A DNA stretch of 64,000 nt from Phenylobacterium sp. (GCF_004799515.1 NZ_SSMX01000014.1:124001-188000); one strand, 5' to 3'. Counted from the first letter of the stretch, positions 17,079 to 29,417 are shown. Made by a program: numbers and translations. The notes: generated by a model from the letters alone, not told the origin.

Positions 17079-17366
17079 ATGACGACAAACGACGACGCCC
17101 GGCTGAAGAAGCTGAAGTTCCGCGCGTGGCGCCGGGGCTTCCGGGAAGCGGACCTCATCCTGGGGCCGTTCGCGGACAAGCACGTCGCGGCCATGACCCC
17201 CGCCGACCTGGACATCTTCGAGGACCTGCTGGAGCAGCCGGACCAGGATCTCTACGCCTGGATCATCGGCACGGTGGCGACCCCGGCTCAGTTCGACCAC
17301 CCGATCATGAACCAGATCAAGGCGTTCCGGTTCGAAATTGGCGCAGGCGAACCCCGTGGCGGATGA
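17079..17366 (+). CDS. sdhE: FAD assembly factor SdhE (succinate dehydrogenase assembly)
   Basis: The 95-residue protein has the KLKFRAWRRGFREADLILGPFAD core, with the RG-x-x-E signature used in flavinylation of SdhA, and a second helical part DLYAWIIG. The ATG is 60 bases from the divergent recG start. The 3' end overlaps mfd by 29 bases, an arrangement common in alphaproteobacteria. Confidence 0.92.
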   Translation: MTTNDDARLKKLKFRAWRRGFREADLILGPFADKHVAAMTPADLDIFEDLLEQPDQDLYAWIIGTVATPAQFDHPIMNQIKAFRFEIGAGEPRGG

Positions 17367-20300
17367 CGCTTCCCGCCCCAGTGCGGCCCGGCCCTTAAGC
17401 GCCGCCGATATGCGCCGGGTGGCCGAGGACCCCGGACGCCTCGACCTGGTCGGCGCGCCTGAGGGCTTCGACGCCCTGGTGATGGCCGACGTCGTGCGCG
17501 CCCGCAAAGGCCTGACGGTGTTCGTGGCCCGCGACGGGGCGCGGCTCTCGGCCTTCGCCGAGGCCTTCCGGTTCTTCGCGCCCGAGGTCGAGGTCCTGAT
17601 CTTCCCGGCCTGGGATTGCCTGCCCTACGACCGGATCGGCCCCTCGGCGGGGATCGCGGCGCTGCGGATGACCACGCTCTCTCGGCTGGTCGACGGCGCG
17701 GACGACAAGACGCCGCGCCTGCTGATGACCACCGTGCCGGCCCTGCTGCAGCGCGTGCCGCCGCAGAGTTCGGTGAAGCGCGCCGGCTACTCGGCCAAGG
17801 TCGGAAACGTCGTCGAGATCGCCGACCTGGAGGCCTATTTCGCGATCAACGGCTACCAGCGCGCCTCCACCGTGTCGGAGAAGGGCGAGTTCGCCATCCG
17901 CGGCGGGGTGATCGACGTCTTCCCGCCCAGCGCCGAGGAGCCGGTGCGCCTGGACCTGTTCGGGGACACCCTGGAATCCATCCGCGGCTTCGATCCGGAG
18001 ACCCAGCGCTCGACCCGGCAGTTGAAGGACGTCAGCCTGCTGCCGGTCAGCGAGGCCCTGCTTGACAAGGAGGCCATCTCCCGATTCCGGTCCGGCTATC
18101 TGGAGACCTTCGGGGCGGCGGGCGACGACCCGCTCTACGCCACGGTCTCCGAGGGCGGCCGGCGCGCCGGCATGGAGCACTGGCTGCCGCTGTTCTATCC
18201 GAAGATGGCGACGCTCTTCGACTACCTGCCGGACGCCGCCGCCATCGCGCTCGACCACCTGGCCCGCGAGGCGCGCGACGAGCGGCTGGCGATGATCGCC
18301 GACGCCTATGACGCGCGCTCGAACACCGAGCGGCGCATCCACTATCATCCCCTGGAGCCGGACCAGCTCTACCTGACCGCCGACGAATGGGGCGAGCGGC
18401 TGGCCAAGCGCGCCACGCGGCGGTTCTCGTCCTTCCAGGAAGCCGAGGGCGACACGGTCATCGACATGGGCGCGCGCGCCGGGCGCAGCTTCGCCCCCGA
18501 ACGCCAACGCGACAGCGTCAACCTGTTCGAGGCCACAGCCCAGCACGCTGAGGCGCTGTCCACCGCCGGCAAGCGGGTGCTGTTCGCCTCCTGGTCGGAG
18601 GGTTCGTCCGACCGCCTGGGCTCGATGCTGGCCGACCACGGCCTCTCCAACATCCCCTACGCGCCCTACTGGGACGCGGCCAAGGCGGCGAGCCCGAAGG
18701 TCCCGCAGCGGGTGGTTCTGCCACTCGACGCCGGGTTCGAGACCGACAGCCTGGCGGTCATCTCCGAGACCGACATCCTGGGCGACCGGCTGTCGCGGCC
18801 CCGGCGCCGGCGGCGGGCGTCCAACTTCCTGGCGGAGGCCTCGGCCCTGACCCAGGGCGACCTCGTGGTGCACATCGACCACGGAATCGGCAGGTACGAG
18901 GGGCTGAAGACCCTGGACGTGGCCGGCGCCCCGCACGACACCCTGGAGATCCACTACGGCGGCGAGGCCAAGCTCTACCTGCCAGTGGAGAACATCGATC
19001 TCCTGACCCGCTACGGCGCCGACAGCGAGGGCGTGGTGCTCGACCGGCTGGGCGGGGCGGCCTGGCAGGCGCGTAAGGCCCGCGCCAAGGAGCGGCTGCG
19101 CGAGATGGCCCAGGGCCTGATCCGCATCGCCGCCGAGCGCGCCACCAAGACCACCGATCCGGTCGAGCCGCCGCACGGGGTCTTCGACGAGTTCTGCGCC
19201 CGCTTCCCCTACGAGGAGACCGACGACCAGCTGTCGGCCATCGGCGACGTGCTGGAGGACCTCGGCGCCGGCAAGCCGATGGACCGGCTGATCTGCGGCG
19301 ACGTGGGCTTCGGCAAGACCGAGGTGGCGCTGAGGGCGGCCTTCGTGGTGGCCATGAGCGGCCAGCAGGTGGCCGTGGTCGCGCCCACCACGCTGCTCGC
19401 GCGCCAGCACTACAAGACCTTCTCCGAGCGCTTCGAGGGCTGGCCGGTGAAGGTGCGGCGCCTGTCGCGCCTGGTCCCGGCCAAGGAAGCCGGCGAGACG
19501 CGCGAGGCGCTGAAGGCCGGCGAGGTTGAGATCGTCGTCGGCACCCACGCGGTGCTTTCCAAGCAGGTGGGCTTCAAGAACCTCGGCCTGGTGATCGTCG
19601 ACGAGGAGCAGCACTTCGGGGTCAAGCATAAGGAGAAGCTCAAGGAGCTTCGCGCCGACGTGCACATGCTGACGCTGACCGCCACGCCGATCCCGCGCAC
19701 CCTGCAGATGTCGCTCTCCGGCATCCGCGAGATGTCGATCATCGCCACCCCGCCGGTCGACCGCCTGGCCGTGCGCACCTACATCACGCCGTGGGATCCT
19801 GTGGTGGTCCGCGAGTCCCTGCTGCGCGAGAAGTACCGCGGCGGCCAAGCGTACTACGTCGCCCCGCGCATCTCCGACCTGCCGGAGCTGGAGCGGTTCC
19901 TGCGCGAGCAGGTGCCGGAGGTGAAGTTCGTGGTCGGCCACGGCCAGATGGCGCCGACCCAGCTCGAGGAGGTGATGAGCGCCTTCTACGACGGCCAGTA
20001 CGACGTGCTGCTCTCGACCACCATCGTGGAGAGCGGCCTCGACATCCCGACGGCCAACACCTTGATCATCCACCGCGCCGACATGTTCGGCCTGGCCCAG
20101 CTCTACCAGCTGCGCGGCCGGGTAGGCCGGGCCAAGAGCCGCGCCTACGCTTACATGACCACGCCGGCTGAGAAGCAGATCACGCTGTCGGCCGAGAAGC
20201 GGCTGAAGGTGCTGCAGTCGCTCGACAGCCTGGGCGCGGGCTTCCAACTGGCCAGCCACGACCTCGACATCCGCGGTGGCGGCAACCTGCTGGGCGAGGA

Positions 20301-20865
20301 GCAGTCCGGCCACATCCGCGAGATCGGGGTCGAGCTCTACCAGCAGATGCTGGAGGACGCGGTCAACGACCTGAAGGCCCTGGCTGGGGCCGAGAACACC
20401 GCCGACTCCGACCGGGGCTGGTCGCCGCAGATCAACACCGGCGCTGCGGTGCTGATCCCCGAGGACTATATCCCCGACCTCAACGTGCGCCTGTCGCTCT
20501 ACCGGCGGCTGTCCGAGGCCGAGAAGGCGCAGGACCGCGAGGCTTTGGCCGCCGAGCTGATCGACCGCTTCGGCCCGTTGCCGCCGGAGGCCGGCCAGTT
20601 GCTGAAGGTCGTCGCCATCAAGGGCCTCTGCCGCGAGGCCAACGTGGCCAAGATCGACGTCGGGCCGAAGGGCGCGGTCGTCACCTTCCGCAACGACGAC
20701 TTCAAGAACGGAATGGGCCTCGTCCAGTTCGTGCAGAAGAACCAGGTCGCCTGGCGCGTGCGGCCTGACCAGAAGGTGGTCGTGAAGGGTGAGTGGGAAA
20801 CGCCGGAGCAGCGGCTGGGCGCGGCCGAGCGCATCCTGACGGAGCTGGCCAGGCTCGCCGCCTGA
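17338..20865 (+). CDS. mfd: Transcription-repair coupling factor Mfd
   Basis: The 1175-residue protein has the UvrB-like N-terminal module (FPAWDCLPYDRIGPS; EFAIRGGVIDVFPPS) and the RNA-polymerase-interacting domain (GDLVVHIDHGIGRYEGL). The RecG-like translocase shows Walker A GDVGFGKTE (lysine 660), DEEQHFGVKHKE, TATPIPRTLQMSLSG and QLRGRVGRAKSR, followed by a C-terminal TRCF domain. It removes RNA polymerase stalled at lesions and recruits UvrA. The ATG lies within sdhE; an in-frame GTG at 17356 is an alternative start. Confidence 0.96.
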   Translation: MAQANPVADDASRPSAARPLSAADMRRVAEDPGRLDLVGAPEGFDALVMADVVRARKGLTVFVARDGARLSAFAEAFRFFAPEVEVLIFPAWDCLPYDRIGPSAGIAALRMTTLSRLVDGADDKTPRLLMTTVPALLQRVPPQSSVKRAGYSAKVGNVVEIADLEAYFAINGYQRASTVSEKGEFAIRGGVIDVFPPSAEEPVRLDLFGDTLESIRGFDPETQRSTRQLKDVSLLPVSEALLDKEAISRFRSGYLETFGAAGDDPLYATVSEGGRRAGMEHWLPLFYPKMATLFDYLPDAAAIALDHLAREARDERLAMIADAYDARSNTERRIHYHPLEPDQLYLTADEWGERLAKRATRRFSSFQEAEGDTVIDMGARAGRSFAPERQRDSVNLFEATAQHAEALSTAGKRVLFASWSEGSSDRLGSMLADHGLSNIPYAPYWDAAKAASPKVPQRVVLPLDAGFETDSLAVISETDILGDRLSRPRRRRRASNFLAEASALTQGDLVVHIDHGIGRYEGLKTLDVAGAPHDTLEIHYGGEAKLYLPVENIDLLTRYGADSEGVVLDRLGGAAWQARKARAKERLREMAQGLIRIAAERATKTTDPVEPPHGVFDEFCARFPYEETDDQLSAIGDVLEDLGAGKPMDRLICGDVGFGKTEVALRAAFVVAMSGQQVAVVAPTTLLARQHYKTFSERFEGWPVKVRRLSRLVPAKEAGETREALKAGEVEIVVGTHAVLSKQVGFKNLGLVIVDEEQHFGVKHKEKLKELRADVHMLTLTATPIPRTLQMSLSGIREMSIIATPPVDRLAVRTYITPWDPVVVRESLLREKYRGGQAYYVAPRISDLPELERFLREQVPEVKFVVGHGQMAPTQLEEVMSAFYDGQYDVLLSTTIVESGLDIPTANTLIIHRADMFGLAQLYQLRGRVGRAKSRAYAYMTTPAEKQITLSAEKRLKVLQSLDSLGAGFQLASHDLDIRGGGNLLGEEQSGHIREIGVELYQQMLEDAVNDLKALAGAENTADSDRGWSPQINTGAAVLIPEDYIPDLNVRLSLYRRLSEAEKAQDREALAAELIDRFGPLPPEAGQLLKVVAIKGLCREANVAKIDVGPKGAVVTFRNDDFKNGMGLVQFVQKNQVAWRVRPDQKVVVKGEWETPEQRLGAAERILTELARLAA

Positions 20866-20972
20866 CGTCCGCAGGCGGACAAATTGCCGCACTCGATGAA
20901 CGGCGGTCCATTAAATCAATCGCAAAGCTTGTGGGCGCATGATCCGCCGGTCCTTGGGGGACCTGTTCGACC

Positions 20973-23468
<2,496 letters not shown>

Positions 23469-23474
23469 GGACGG

Positions 23475-24017
23475 CTAGAGCCCGGCGTTGCCGCGGGCCT
23501 CTTGGAGCAGACGGTTGGCGCGCAGGAAGATCTCCAGGCGCTGGGCGCAGACCAGGCCGACCGACAGCACGAGGAGGGCGTCTGCGACAGGCGGGCCCCA
23601 TTCGCCGAGTGCGCCTTGCGTCACATAGGTGCGCAGGGCCATGCGCAGCACCAGTATGCCCAGGATCACCACCATGCCGATGGGCGAGGCGCGGCTGGTC
23701 AATTCGTGGGTGACCGGGTCGATGGTGATGTGGGTGAAGCGAGCGCGCCACCAGCCCAGCAGCGCGCCGACGAGCACGGCGGCGAGGTCGAGACTGATGC
23801 TGAGCGGCGAGATCGACGGGCCCCCGTTGGCGACCGAAACGCGGGTTTCCTGGAAGAGCGCCAAGCCGATCATGGCCACGATGATCACCGGGGCGACCCA
23901 CATGGCTTCGATCCGCAGCCGCCGCGCCCGCGAATTGCGCAGGATCACCAGCACCATCACGATCGCAACCGGGACCAGGGTCGCCATGGGCGAGCCATTC
24001 GGGGGCGGTGTCGGCAT
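23475..24017 (-). CDS. Four-TM membrane protein, CcdC/DUF1453-like
   Basis: This 180-residue protein has about four hydrophobic segments (residues 11-27, 40-53, 76-89, 110-127). Between the third and fourth lies RARFTHITIDPVTHELTSRASPIGMVVILG, which fits the CcdC/DUF1453 family. Function is not established. Its ATG comes 3 bases after the popA stop, so it is in the popA operon. It converges on the histidine kinase gene. Confidence 0.65.
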   Translation of the reverse strand: MPTPPPNGSPMATLVPVAIVMVLVILRNSRARRLRIEAMWVAPVIIVAMIGLALFQETRVSVANGGPSISPLSISLDLAAVLVGALLGWWRARFTHITIDPVTHELTSRASPIGMVVILGILVLRMALRTYVTQGALGEWGPPVADALLVLSVGLVCAQRLEIFLRANRLLQEARGNAGL

Positions 24018-24020
24018 GTT

Positions 24021-25346
24021 CTAGCTCGCCTTGAGGCCTTGGGCATGGGCGGCGGCTTCTTCGAGCGCGCGCCCGGCGGATTCGGCGGAGGTCACCGGGG
24101 CGACGCCCAGGTCGAATTCCACCACAAACGGAGTATTGCCTTCGCCGGCCTCGAAGGCCGTGCAGCCGATCACCGCGGCGATCCGCTCGCCGGCCAGGCG
24201 GCCCTTCGGCCCCGGCGTGTTGGGCAAGGCGAGGGCGAACACCTCGGGGCCGAGGCGCGCGGCGGTGTCCTCCACGCGCACCAGGCGGCCGACCATGGAG
24301 CCGATCTGCGGCACCGCCTTGTCCAGCCAACCGGCGGCGCGCGGGGCCTTAAGCTCGGGCTTGTCGGCGACCTTTAGGACACAGACGCTCAGCGCGCGGT
24401 TGCGCAGCTTGGACGCCTGGGCCAGGCGGCCCAGGTGGGCGGCGAACAGGTCGCGGGTGAAGAGGCCGGTGGCGGCGTCCATCAGGCCGGAGGTGCGCGC
24501 CTGCTCCAGCGCCTGGCGCACGCCCATCTGGCGGCGGTAGCTGCGGGCCAGCTCGACGATGCGGCGCGCCGTCTCGCTCTCCGGCGTCTCCGGCGAGGCC
24601 ACGTCCGACAGGCCTCGGTGGAAGGCCTCCGAGGTGGTGACGTAGGTTTCCTTGCGCATGTAGAGCAGGGCGGGCGTGTGGTAGAGGCGGGTGTTGCGGC
24701 GCAGGCCCGCGGCGATGCTGAGCGCCTCCTGCGGATTGTCCCCCGCCCACAGCACCACCGCATCGAAGATTCGCTCATGCAGGTAGTCGAAGGCGGTGTA
24801 GGCGGTGAACGCGCCCACCACGTCGGCGCCGTTGCGCAGCAGGGCGTTGGAGAGCGCCAGGAACTGCGGCGCGGGCTCCCCGATGGCCAGGACGCGGTAA
24901 GGACTGGTGTCGACTTCCGGGGCGGCGAAGGTGCGGCCGAACTCGGCGAAGGTCTCCGAGCGCAGCTCGAATTCCTCCTCGGCGACGGCGGTGCGCACCA
25001 GGGTCTCCAGGCGCATGGCAGCCTGGGCGGGATGCAGCGGCGCGGCCAGGGTGACGTCGAAACCGTACGTCTCCAGGATCGGGTCGGGGTCGCCGATGGC
25101 GATCACCGGCAGGCGGCGCGGCGCGCAGGCCGCCTTCAGGCGGCGCGCCAGGCCGAGGGCCTCTTCGCCCACCCCGCGCAGGTCGATGATTGCGCCTTCG
25201 ATCTGCAGGTCGGAGATGGCGGTGACTGCGGCGAAGCGGCCGCGGGCGGTGATGGTGCGCCAGCCGAGACGGTCCAGCCCCTCGGCGAGGGGCCCCGCCA
25301 AGGTGTCGTCCCGCGCGACGATCAGAATCCGCGCCTGGACGTTCAC
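24021..25346 (-). CDS. popA: PopA-like c-di-GMP effector (REC-REC-degenerate GGDEF)
   Basis: The 441-residue protein has receiver 1 (ARILIVARDD start; aspartate in AIIDLRG), receiver 2 (YRVLAIGEPAP start; acceptor position replaced, DAVVLWAG) and a diguanylate-cyclase fold. In that fold the catalytic GGEEF is degenerate (RLGPEVF) while the inhibitory-site RxxD survives as RVED, 4 residues upstream. That combination is the hallmark of Caulobacter PopA, which binds c-di-GMP and helps deliver CtrA to ClpXP. GTG 25346 follows AGGGAG; an in-frame upstream start at 25391 has no such site. Assignment rests on architecture and motifs only. Confidence 0.78.
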   Translation of the reverse strand: MNVQARILIVARDDTLAGPLAEGLDRLGWRTITARGRFAAVTAISDLQIEGAIIDLRGVGEEALGLARRLKAACAPRRLPVIAIGDPDPILETYGFDVTLAAPLHPAQAAMRLETLVRTAVAEEEFELRSETFAEFGRTFAAPEVDTSPYRVLAIGEPAPQFLALSNALLRNGADVVGAFTAYTAFDYLHERIFDAVVLWAGDNPQEALSIAAGLRRNTRLYHTPALLYMRKETYVTTSEAFHRGLSDVASPETPESETARRIVELARSYRRQMGVRQALEQARTSGLMDAATGLFTRDLFAAHLGRLAQASKLRNRALSVCVLKVADKPELKAPRAAGWLDKAVPQIGSMVGRLVRVEDTAARLGPEVFALALPNTPGPKGRLAGERIAAVIGCTAFEAGEGNTPFVVEFDLGVAPVTSAESAGRALEEAAAHAQGLKAS

Positions 25347-25473
25347 GCCATCAACTCCCTTCCTTGCAACCCGGCTACGCCCGACCAACACGTCCGCATA
25401 GGCGACTCCGACACGTCAGGATAGACGGACACCGTAAGTCGCGACAGCGGGCGAAGGGTTAAGGAGGTTGAAG

Positions 25474-26250
25474 ATGGGCGCAAGTCTACAAGGCCAGGTT
25501 GCCGTCGTCACGGGCGCTTCGGGCGGCCTGGGCGCCCATTTCGCGAGGGTCCTGGCCTCGGAGGGCGCGGGGGTGGCGCTGACGGCGCGGCGGCTGGACA
25601 AGATCGAGGCTTTGGCCGGCGAGCTTGCGGCGCAAGGCCGCACCGCCATGGCGGTGCGCCTGGACGTCGCAAAGCCCGAGACGATTCCCGAGGCCTTCGA
25701 CGAGATCGAGGCGGCGCTGGGCCCGATCTCGATCCTGATCAACAACGCCGGCGTCGGCGGCGAGGGCCTCGCCCTCGACATGACTGTCGAGCATTTCGAC
25801 ACCACCTTCGACACCAATGTGCGCGGCGTCTACTTCGCCGCCCAGGCTGCGGCCCGGCTGATGATGGCCTCGGGCGTGGCGGAGCGCGGGGTAGGGCGGA
25901 TCGTCAACATCGCCTCTGTGGCCGCCCAGACCAGCCTGCCGGGGTTGTCCGCCTACTGCGCCTCGAAGGCCGCGGTGGCGATGATGACCCGAGTGATGGC
26001 GCGCGAGTGGGCCCGGCGCGGCATCTCGGTCAATGCGCTGGGGCCCGGCTACGTACTCACCGACATCAACGCCGACTGGTTCGAGACCGAGGGCGGCGCG
26101 GCGCAGCTGAAGCGGTTCCCGAAGCGGCGGCTGATGCAGGAGACCGACCTCGACGCGGCGCTCCTGATGCTGGCCGGCCCCGCCGCCTCGGCGATCACCG
26201 GCCAGCTGATCATCATCGACGACGGTCAGACCCTGCCGGGCGGCGGTTGA
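25474..26250 (+). CDS. Short-chain dehydrogenase/reductase (3-oxoacyl-ACP reductase-like)
   Basis: A 258-residue classical SDR with TGASGGLG cofactor loop, NNAGVGG, the catalytic serine in NIASVAAQTS and Y-x-x-x-K in SAYCASKAAV. Substrate is not evident; the context (acyl-CoA racemase-family gene next) suggests fatty acyl-CoA metabolism. ATG 25474 sits 6 bases after AGGAGG. Its intact C-terminus (SAITGQLIIIDDGQTLPGGG) differs from the SDR remnant at 4208. Confidence 0.88.
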   Translation: MGASLQGQVAVVTGASGGLGAHFARVLASEGAGVALTARRLDKIEALAGELAAQGRTAMAVRLDVAKPETIPEAFDEIEAALGPISILINNAGVGGEGLALDMTVEHFDTTFDTNVRGVYFAAQAAARLMMASGVAERGVGRIVNIASVAAQTSLPGLSAYCASKAAVAMMTRVMAREWARRGISVNALGPGYVLTDINADWFETEGGAAQLKRFPKRRLMQETDLDAALLMLAGPAASAITGQLIIIDDGQTLPGGG

Positions 26251-26330
26251 ACCGCCTTGGCTGCCCCCTCTTGGCTGACCGGGGGGTAGGGCGCTTTACT
26301 CGCGCGTCAACGAAGTAAGGGAGTGAGGCT

Positions 26331-27476
26331 ATGCGCCAGGGACCGCTGAGCGGCTTGAAAGTCGTGGAGTTCGCCGGCATTGGGCCGGGGCCGTTCTGCG
26401 GCATGCTGTTGTCCGATCTGGGCGCCGACGTGGTGCGCATCGACCGCAAGGGCGGGCGGGGCGGCGCGCCTTCGGACATCACCGCCCGCGGCCGCCGTTC
26501 GGTGGCGCTGGACCTCAAGAGCCCCGGCGCCATCGAGGCCTGCCTGAAGCTGATGGAAAAGGCCGACGCCATCATTGAGGGCTTTCGCCCCGGGGTGATG
26601 GAGCGGCTGGGCCTGGGCCCCGACGTCGCGCTGAAGCGCAACCCGAAGCTGGTGTTCGGCCGCATGACCGGCTGGGGGCAGAACGGCCCCTACGCCAACG
26701 CCGCCGGCCACGACATGAACTACATCGCCATCACCGGCGCCCTGCACGCCATCGGCACGGCCGAGAAGCCGATCCCGCCGCTGAACCTGGTGGGCGACTT
26801 CGGCGGCGGCGCGCTCTACCTGGCCTTCGGCCTGCTGGCCGGGGTGATCCATGCGCGCGAAACCGGCGAGGGCCAGGTGATCGACTGCGCCATGAGCGAC
26901 GGGGCCGCCTCGCTGATGGCGATGTTCTACGGCTTCAAGGCCTCGGGCATGTGGCAGGAAGAGCGGCGGTCCAACCTGCTGGATGGCGGCGCCCACTTCT
27001 ACGACACCTACCAGTGCAGCTGCGGCAAGTGGATCTCGATCGGCTCCATCGAGCCGCAGTTCTATGCCCTGCTGCTCCAGAAGACTGGCATCGACGACCC
27101 GGATTTCGCCCGCCAGATGGACCGCTCCGCCTGGCCGCAGCTACGCGAGAAGCTGGCGGCGGCGATCGCCGGCAAGACCCAAGCCGAGTGGTGCGCGATC
27201 ATGGACGGCACCGATGTCTGCTTCGCTCCGGTCCTCGACCTCGACGAGGCGCCGAGGCATCCGCACAACACCGCGCGCCAGACCTTCGTGGAGGTGGCGG
27301 GCGTCACCCAGCCTGCGCCCGCGCCGCGCTTCTCCGCCACGCCCGGCGCCATCCAGGGCCCGCCGCCCGCCGTCGGCGCCCACGACCGCGAGGCCCTGCT
27401 GGATTGGGGCTTCACGCCCAGCGAGGTCGCCGCGGTGATCGGCGCGGACACACCGGTCGCGGATTCGGTTTCCTGA
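26331..27476 (+). CDS. CoA-transferase family III enzyme (alpha-methylacyl-CoA racemase type)
   Basis: This 381-residue CaiB/BaiF-family protein starts [24 protein letters not shown], with [12 protein letters not shown] and [13 protein letters not shown]. The racemase-type [17 protein letters not shown] supplies the His/Asp pair, and [12 protein letters not shown] follows. Such enzymes invert the alpha-methyl centre of branched acyl-CoA for beta-oxidation. It probably follows the SDR in one transcription unit, 80 bases away, and is followed by a strong hairpin terminator. Confidence 0.87.
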   Translation: MRQGPLSGLKVVEFAGIGPGPFCGMLLSDLGADVVRIDRKGGRGGAPSDITARGRRSVALDLKSPGAIEACLKLMEKADAIIEGFRPGVMERLGLGPDVALKRNPKLVFGRMTGWGQNGPYANAAGHDMNYIAITGALHAIGTAEKPIPPLNLVGDFGGGALYLAFGLLAGVIHARETGEGQVIDCAMSDGAASLMAMFYGFKASGMWQEERRSNLLDGGAHFYDTYQCSCGKWISIGSIEPQFYALLLQKTGIDDPDFARQMDRSAWPQLREKLAAAIAGKTQAEWCAIMDGTDVCFAPVLDLDEAPRHPHNTARQTFVEVAGVTQPAPAPRFSATPGAIQGPPPAVGAHDREALLDWGFTPSEVAAVIGADTPVADSVS

Positions 27477-27592
27477 CCGACACGTTCAGGTTGGGTTCAG
27501 CCGCCGCCCGCCAGAGTGGCTCCAGGTTGTTCGGCGCGCTCTCCCGTCCCTCGAAGCGTCGAGTAGCCTGATGGAACGACACGCCCATCGGC

Positions 27593-27620
27593 GGCGCGTC
27601 ACCCGACCGGGTGGCGCGCC
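27593..27620. terminator. Bidirectional hairpin terminator between converging genes
   Basis: GGCGCGTCACCC (27593-27604) pairs with GGGTGGCGCGCC (27609-27620) around a 4-base loop. All 12 positions pair, one of them T-G. It lies between the racemase-family gene and the converging YCII gene, with GTTTCCATTT on the plus side. Confidence 0.7.
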
Positions 27621-27634
27621 GTTTCCATTTGGGC

Positions 27635-28075
27635 TCAGGCGTCGGCCTTGGGCGCTTTGCGGGCCTGCTCTTCACGCCAGGCCTGTTCCTGGGCGATCTC
27701 CTCCGGCGAGGCGACGCCGGCGAAGTCCTCGGGCTCGAAGTAAGGACGGATCTCGGCGTTGAACTCGCCGTCGCCTGGCGGGATGCGCTTGGCCCAATCG
27801 ACAGCCGCCTGCAGTGAATCGACCTGCCAGATCCAGTAGCCGGCGATCAATTCCTTGGTCTCGGCGAAGGGGCCGTCGGTGATCATCGGCGCACGGCCGG
27901 CCTGCAAGCTGACCCGCGCACCGCTGGCGCTGGCCTTCAGGCCGCCGCCGTCAAGCATGACACCGGCGGCGATCAGCTCGTTGTTGAAGGCGCCCATGGC
28001 CTCCAAATGGTTGGGGTCGGGCAGGGCGCCGGTTTCCGACTGTTCGCTCGCTTTCACGATCACCATCACCCGCAT
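27635..28075 (-). CDS. YCII/DGPF-domain protein
   Basis: The 146-residue protein opens MRVMVIVKASEQSE and has the DGPFAETKE motif, then YWIWQVDSLQAAVDWAKRIP and a charged C-terminal tail of about 30 residues. It is a paralogue of the 14522-14872 protein. ATG 28075 has GGGAGAG upstream and is preferred over the open frame further upstream. It diverges from yihY. Enzymatic role unknown; no ECF sigma gene is near. Confidence 0.85.
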   Translation of the reverse strand: MRVMVIVKASEQSETGALPDPNHLEAMGAFNNELIAAGVMLDGGGLKASASGARVSLQAGRAPMITDGPFAETKELIAGYWIWQVDSLQAAVDWAKRIPPGDGEFNAEIRPYFEPEDFAGVASPEEIAQEQAWREEQARKAPKADA

Positions 28076-28224
28076 CGCGATCTCTCCCACTGGTCTCGAA
28101 CCGGCCGTTGCGCCCGGCTTTCGACCGGAACGACGAACCAAACCCGCCCGGCCCGACAGGTCGAGTGGAATTCTTGGACGCCCCGCCTTGCGCTGGCGCA
28201 GCTTCCTCCGCACCCTCGCGAGCG

Positions 28225-29175
28225 ATGGCGCCGCCCCGGATCATCTCCCGCCTGAGGGCGGTCCGCTGGAATCCGCTGCTCTGGTTGCGGCTCTCGCTGC
28301 GCACGGTGTGGCGCGCGCTGACCCGGCTCTGGGGCCGCGACGTGATGCTCTACACGGGCGGGGTCTCGTTCTTCAGCCTCCTGGCGATCTTCCCGGCGCT
28401 GGCGATCCTGGTGACCCTCTACAGCCTGCTCTCCAATCCGGAGCAGGCCGAGCGCGAGGGCGAGGTGCTGGCCCTGTTCATCCCGGAAGGCGCGCGCAGC
28501 ATCGTGCAGCAGGAGCTGGTGCGCCTGGCGCATGCGCCGCACCTGGCCATGTCGACCCAGGGGGGCCTGGCCCTGCTGATCGGCCTCTATGCCGCGCACC
28601 GCGGCTTCAAGGCCATGCTGGCGGGGCTCTCCTTCATCCACGACGAGGATCAACCGCACGGTTTCGTAGGCTTCAACCTCTTGGCCTTCGCGGTGCTCTT
28701 GGCGACCTTCGCCCTCCTGGCGGTGGTTTCCGCGGCCTTCTTCAGCCTGCGGGTGCTGGCCTCGGCCTTCGACCTGCGGCCTCTGCGGGGCGTATCCTGG
28801 CTCTACAGCGAATGGACCTGGGGCAGCGCGGCCATCACGCTGGGCATGGGGCTGATCTACCGTTGGGCGATGTCGCGCCGGCCGATCGGCTGGCGGGCCT
28901 CGATCCTGGGCGGCTTCAGCGCCGCGATCCTTTGCCTGTTCGCCTCCTGGGCGACGGCCTTCTATGTCCAGGAGATCGCCCATCTGGGGGCGACCTACGG
29001 CTCGATCGCCACCGTGGTGATCTTCCTGATCTGGCTGTCGTGGAACGTGAACGCGATCTTCTTCGGCGGCGCGCTCGCCACCGAGGCGGAGATCGTCCTG
29101 GATGAATACGAGAGCCCTCCGGCTCTGGAGGACCTGCGCGGCGAGGCGCCTATGGTTTCGCCACCAGGAAGCTGA
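28225..29175 (+). CDS. YihY/virulence-factor BrkB family membrane protein
   Basis: This 316-residue inner-membrane protein has about six hydrophobic segments and the family signatures LYTGGVSFFSLLAIFPAL, YGSIATVVIFLIWL and N-x-F-GGALATEAE. It was once misnamed RNase BN; transport or envelope roles are suspected but unproven. ATG 28225 opens the conserved part; the frame is open further upstream without an ATG. Its 3' end overlaps the converging tusA-like gene by 26 bases. Confidence 0.88.
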   Translation: MAPPRIISRLRAVRWNPLLWLRLSLRTVWRALTRLWGRDVMLYTGGVSFFSLLAIFPALAILVTLYSLLSNPEQAEREGEVLALFIPEGARSIVQQELVRLAHAPHLAMSTQGGLALLIGLYAAHRGFKAMLAGLSFIHDEDQPHGFVGFNLLAFAVLLATFALLAVVSAAFFSLRVLASAFDLRPLRGVSWLYSEWTWGSAAITLGMGLIYRWAMSRRPIGWRASILGGFSAAILCLFASWATAFYVQEIAHLGATYGSIATVVIFLIWLSWNVNAIFFGGALATEAEIVLDEYESPPALEDLRGEAPMVSPPGS

Positions 29176-29380
29176 AGCCGCCGTCGGCCTCTTCGCGCGC
29201 CAGGATCTGGGCGCCCGCCTCGGCGGCGAAGTGGGGCACGTCGATCCGCGCCATGGGATCGTCGGCCAGCAGGCGCACCCGCGACCCGGCCGGCGCGGCC
29301 TCCAGCGCCTTGCGCAGCCTGAGGGTTGGCACCGGGCAGCGGTGGCCGCGCGCGTCGACCAGGATGTCTTCGGAGGTCAT
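29150..29380 (-). CDS. TusA-family sulfurtransferase
   Basis: The 76-residue protein has the TusA core DARGHRCPVPTLRLRKAL with the persulfide cysteine in CPVP, and a final strand GFSFLVAKP. The family carries sulfur to tRNA modification or molybdenum-cofactor proteins. ATG 29380 (MTSEDILVD) is preferred to the ATG at 29392. It converges with and overlaps yihY. Which sulfur pathway it serves cannot be told from context. Confidence 0.88.
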   Translation of the reverse strand: MTSEDILVDARGHRCPVPTLRLRKALEAAPAGSRVRLLADDPMARIDVPHFAAEAGAQILAREEADGGFSFLVAKP

Positions 29381-29417
29381 GGCCTGGCGCATACACCGCC
29401 GGCGCCCAAACGCAAAA

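Noticed and set aside
17395..20892. A 1165-codon open frame on the minus strand antisense to mfd
   Set aside because: It is the mirror of a high-GC gene: His/Gln/Leu/Gly-rich composition, no ribosome site, no recognisable domain, and mfd on the other strand is unmistakable.
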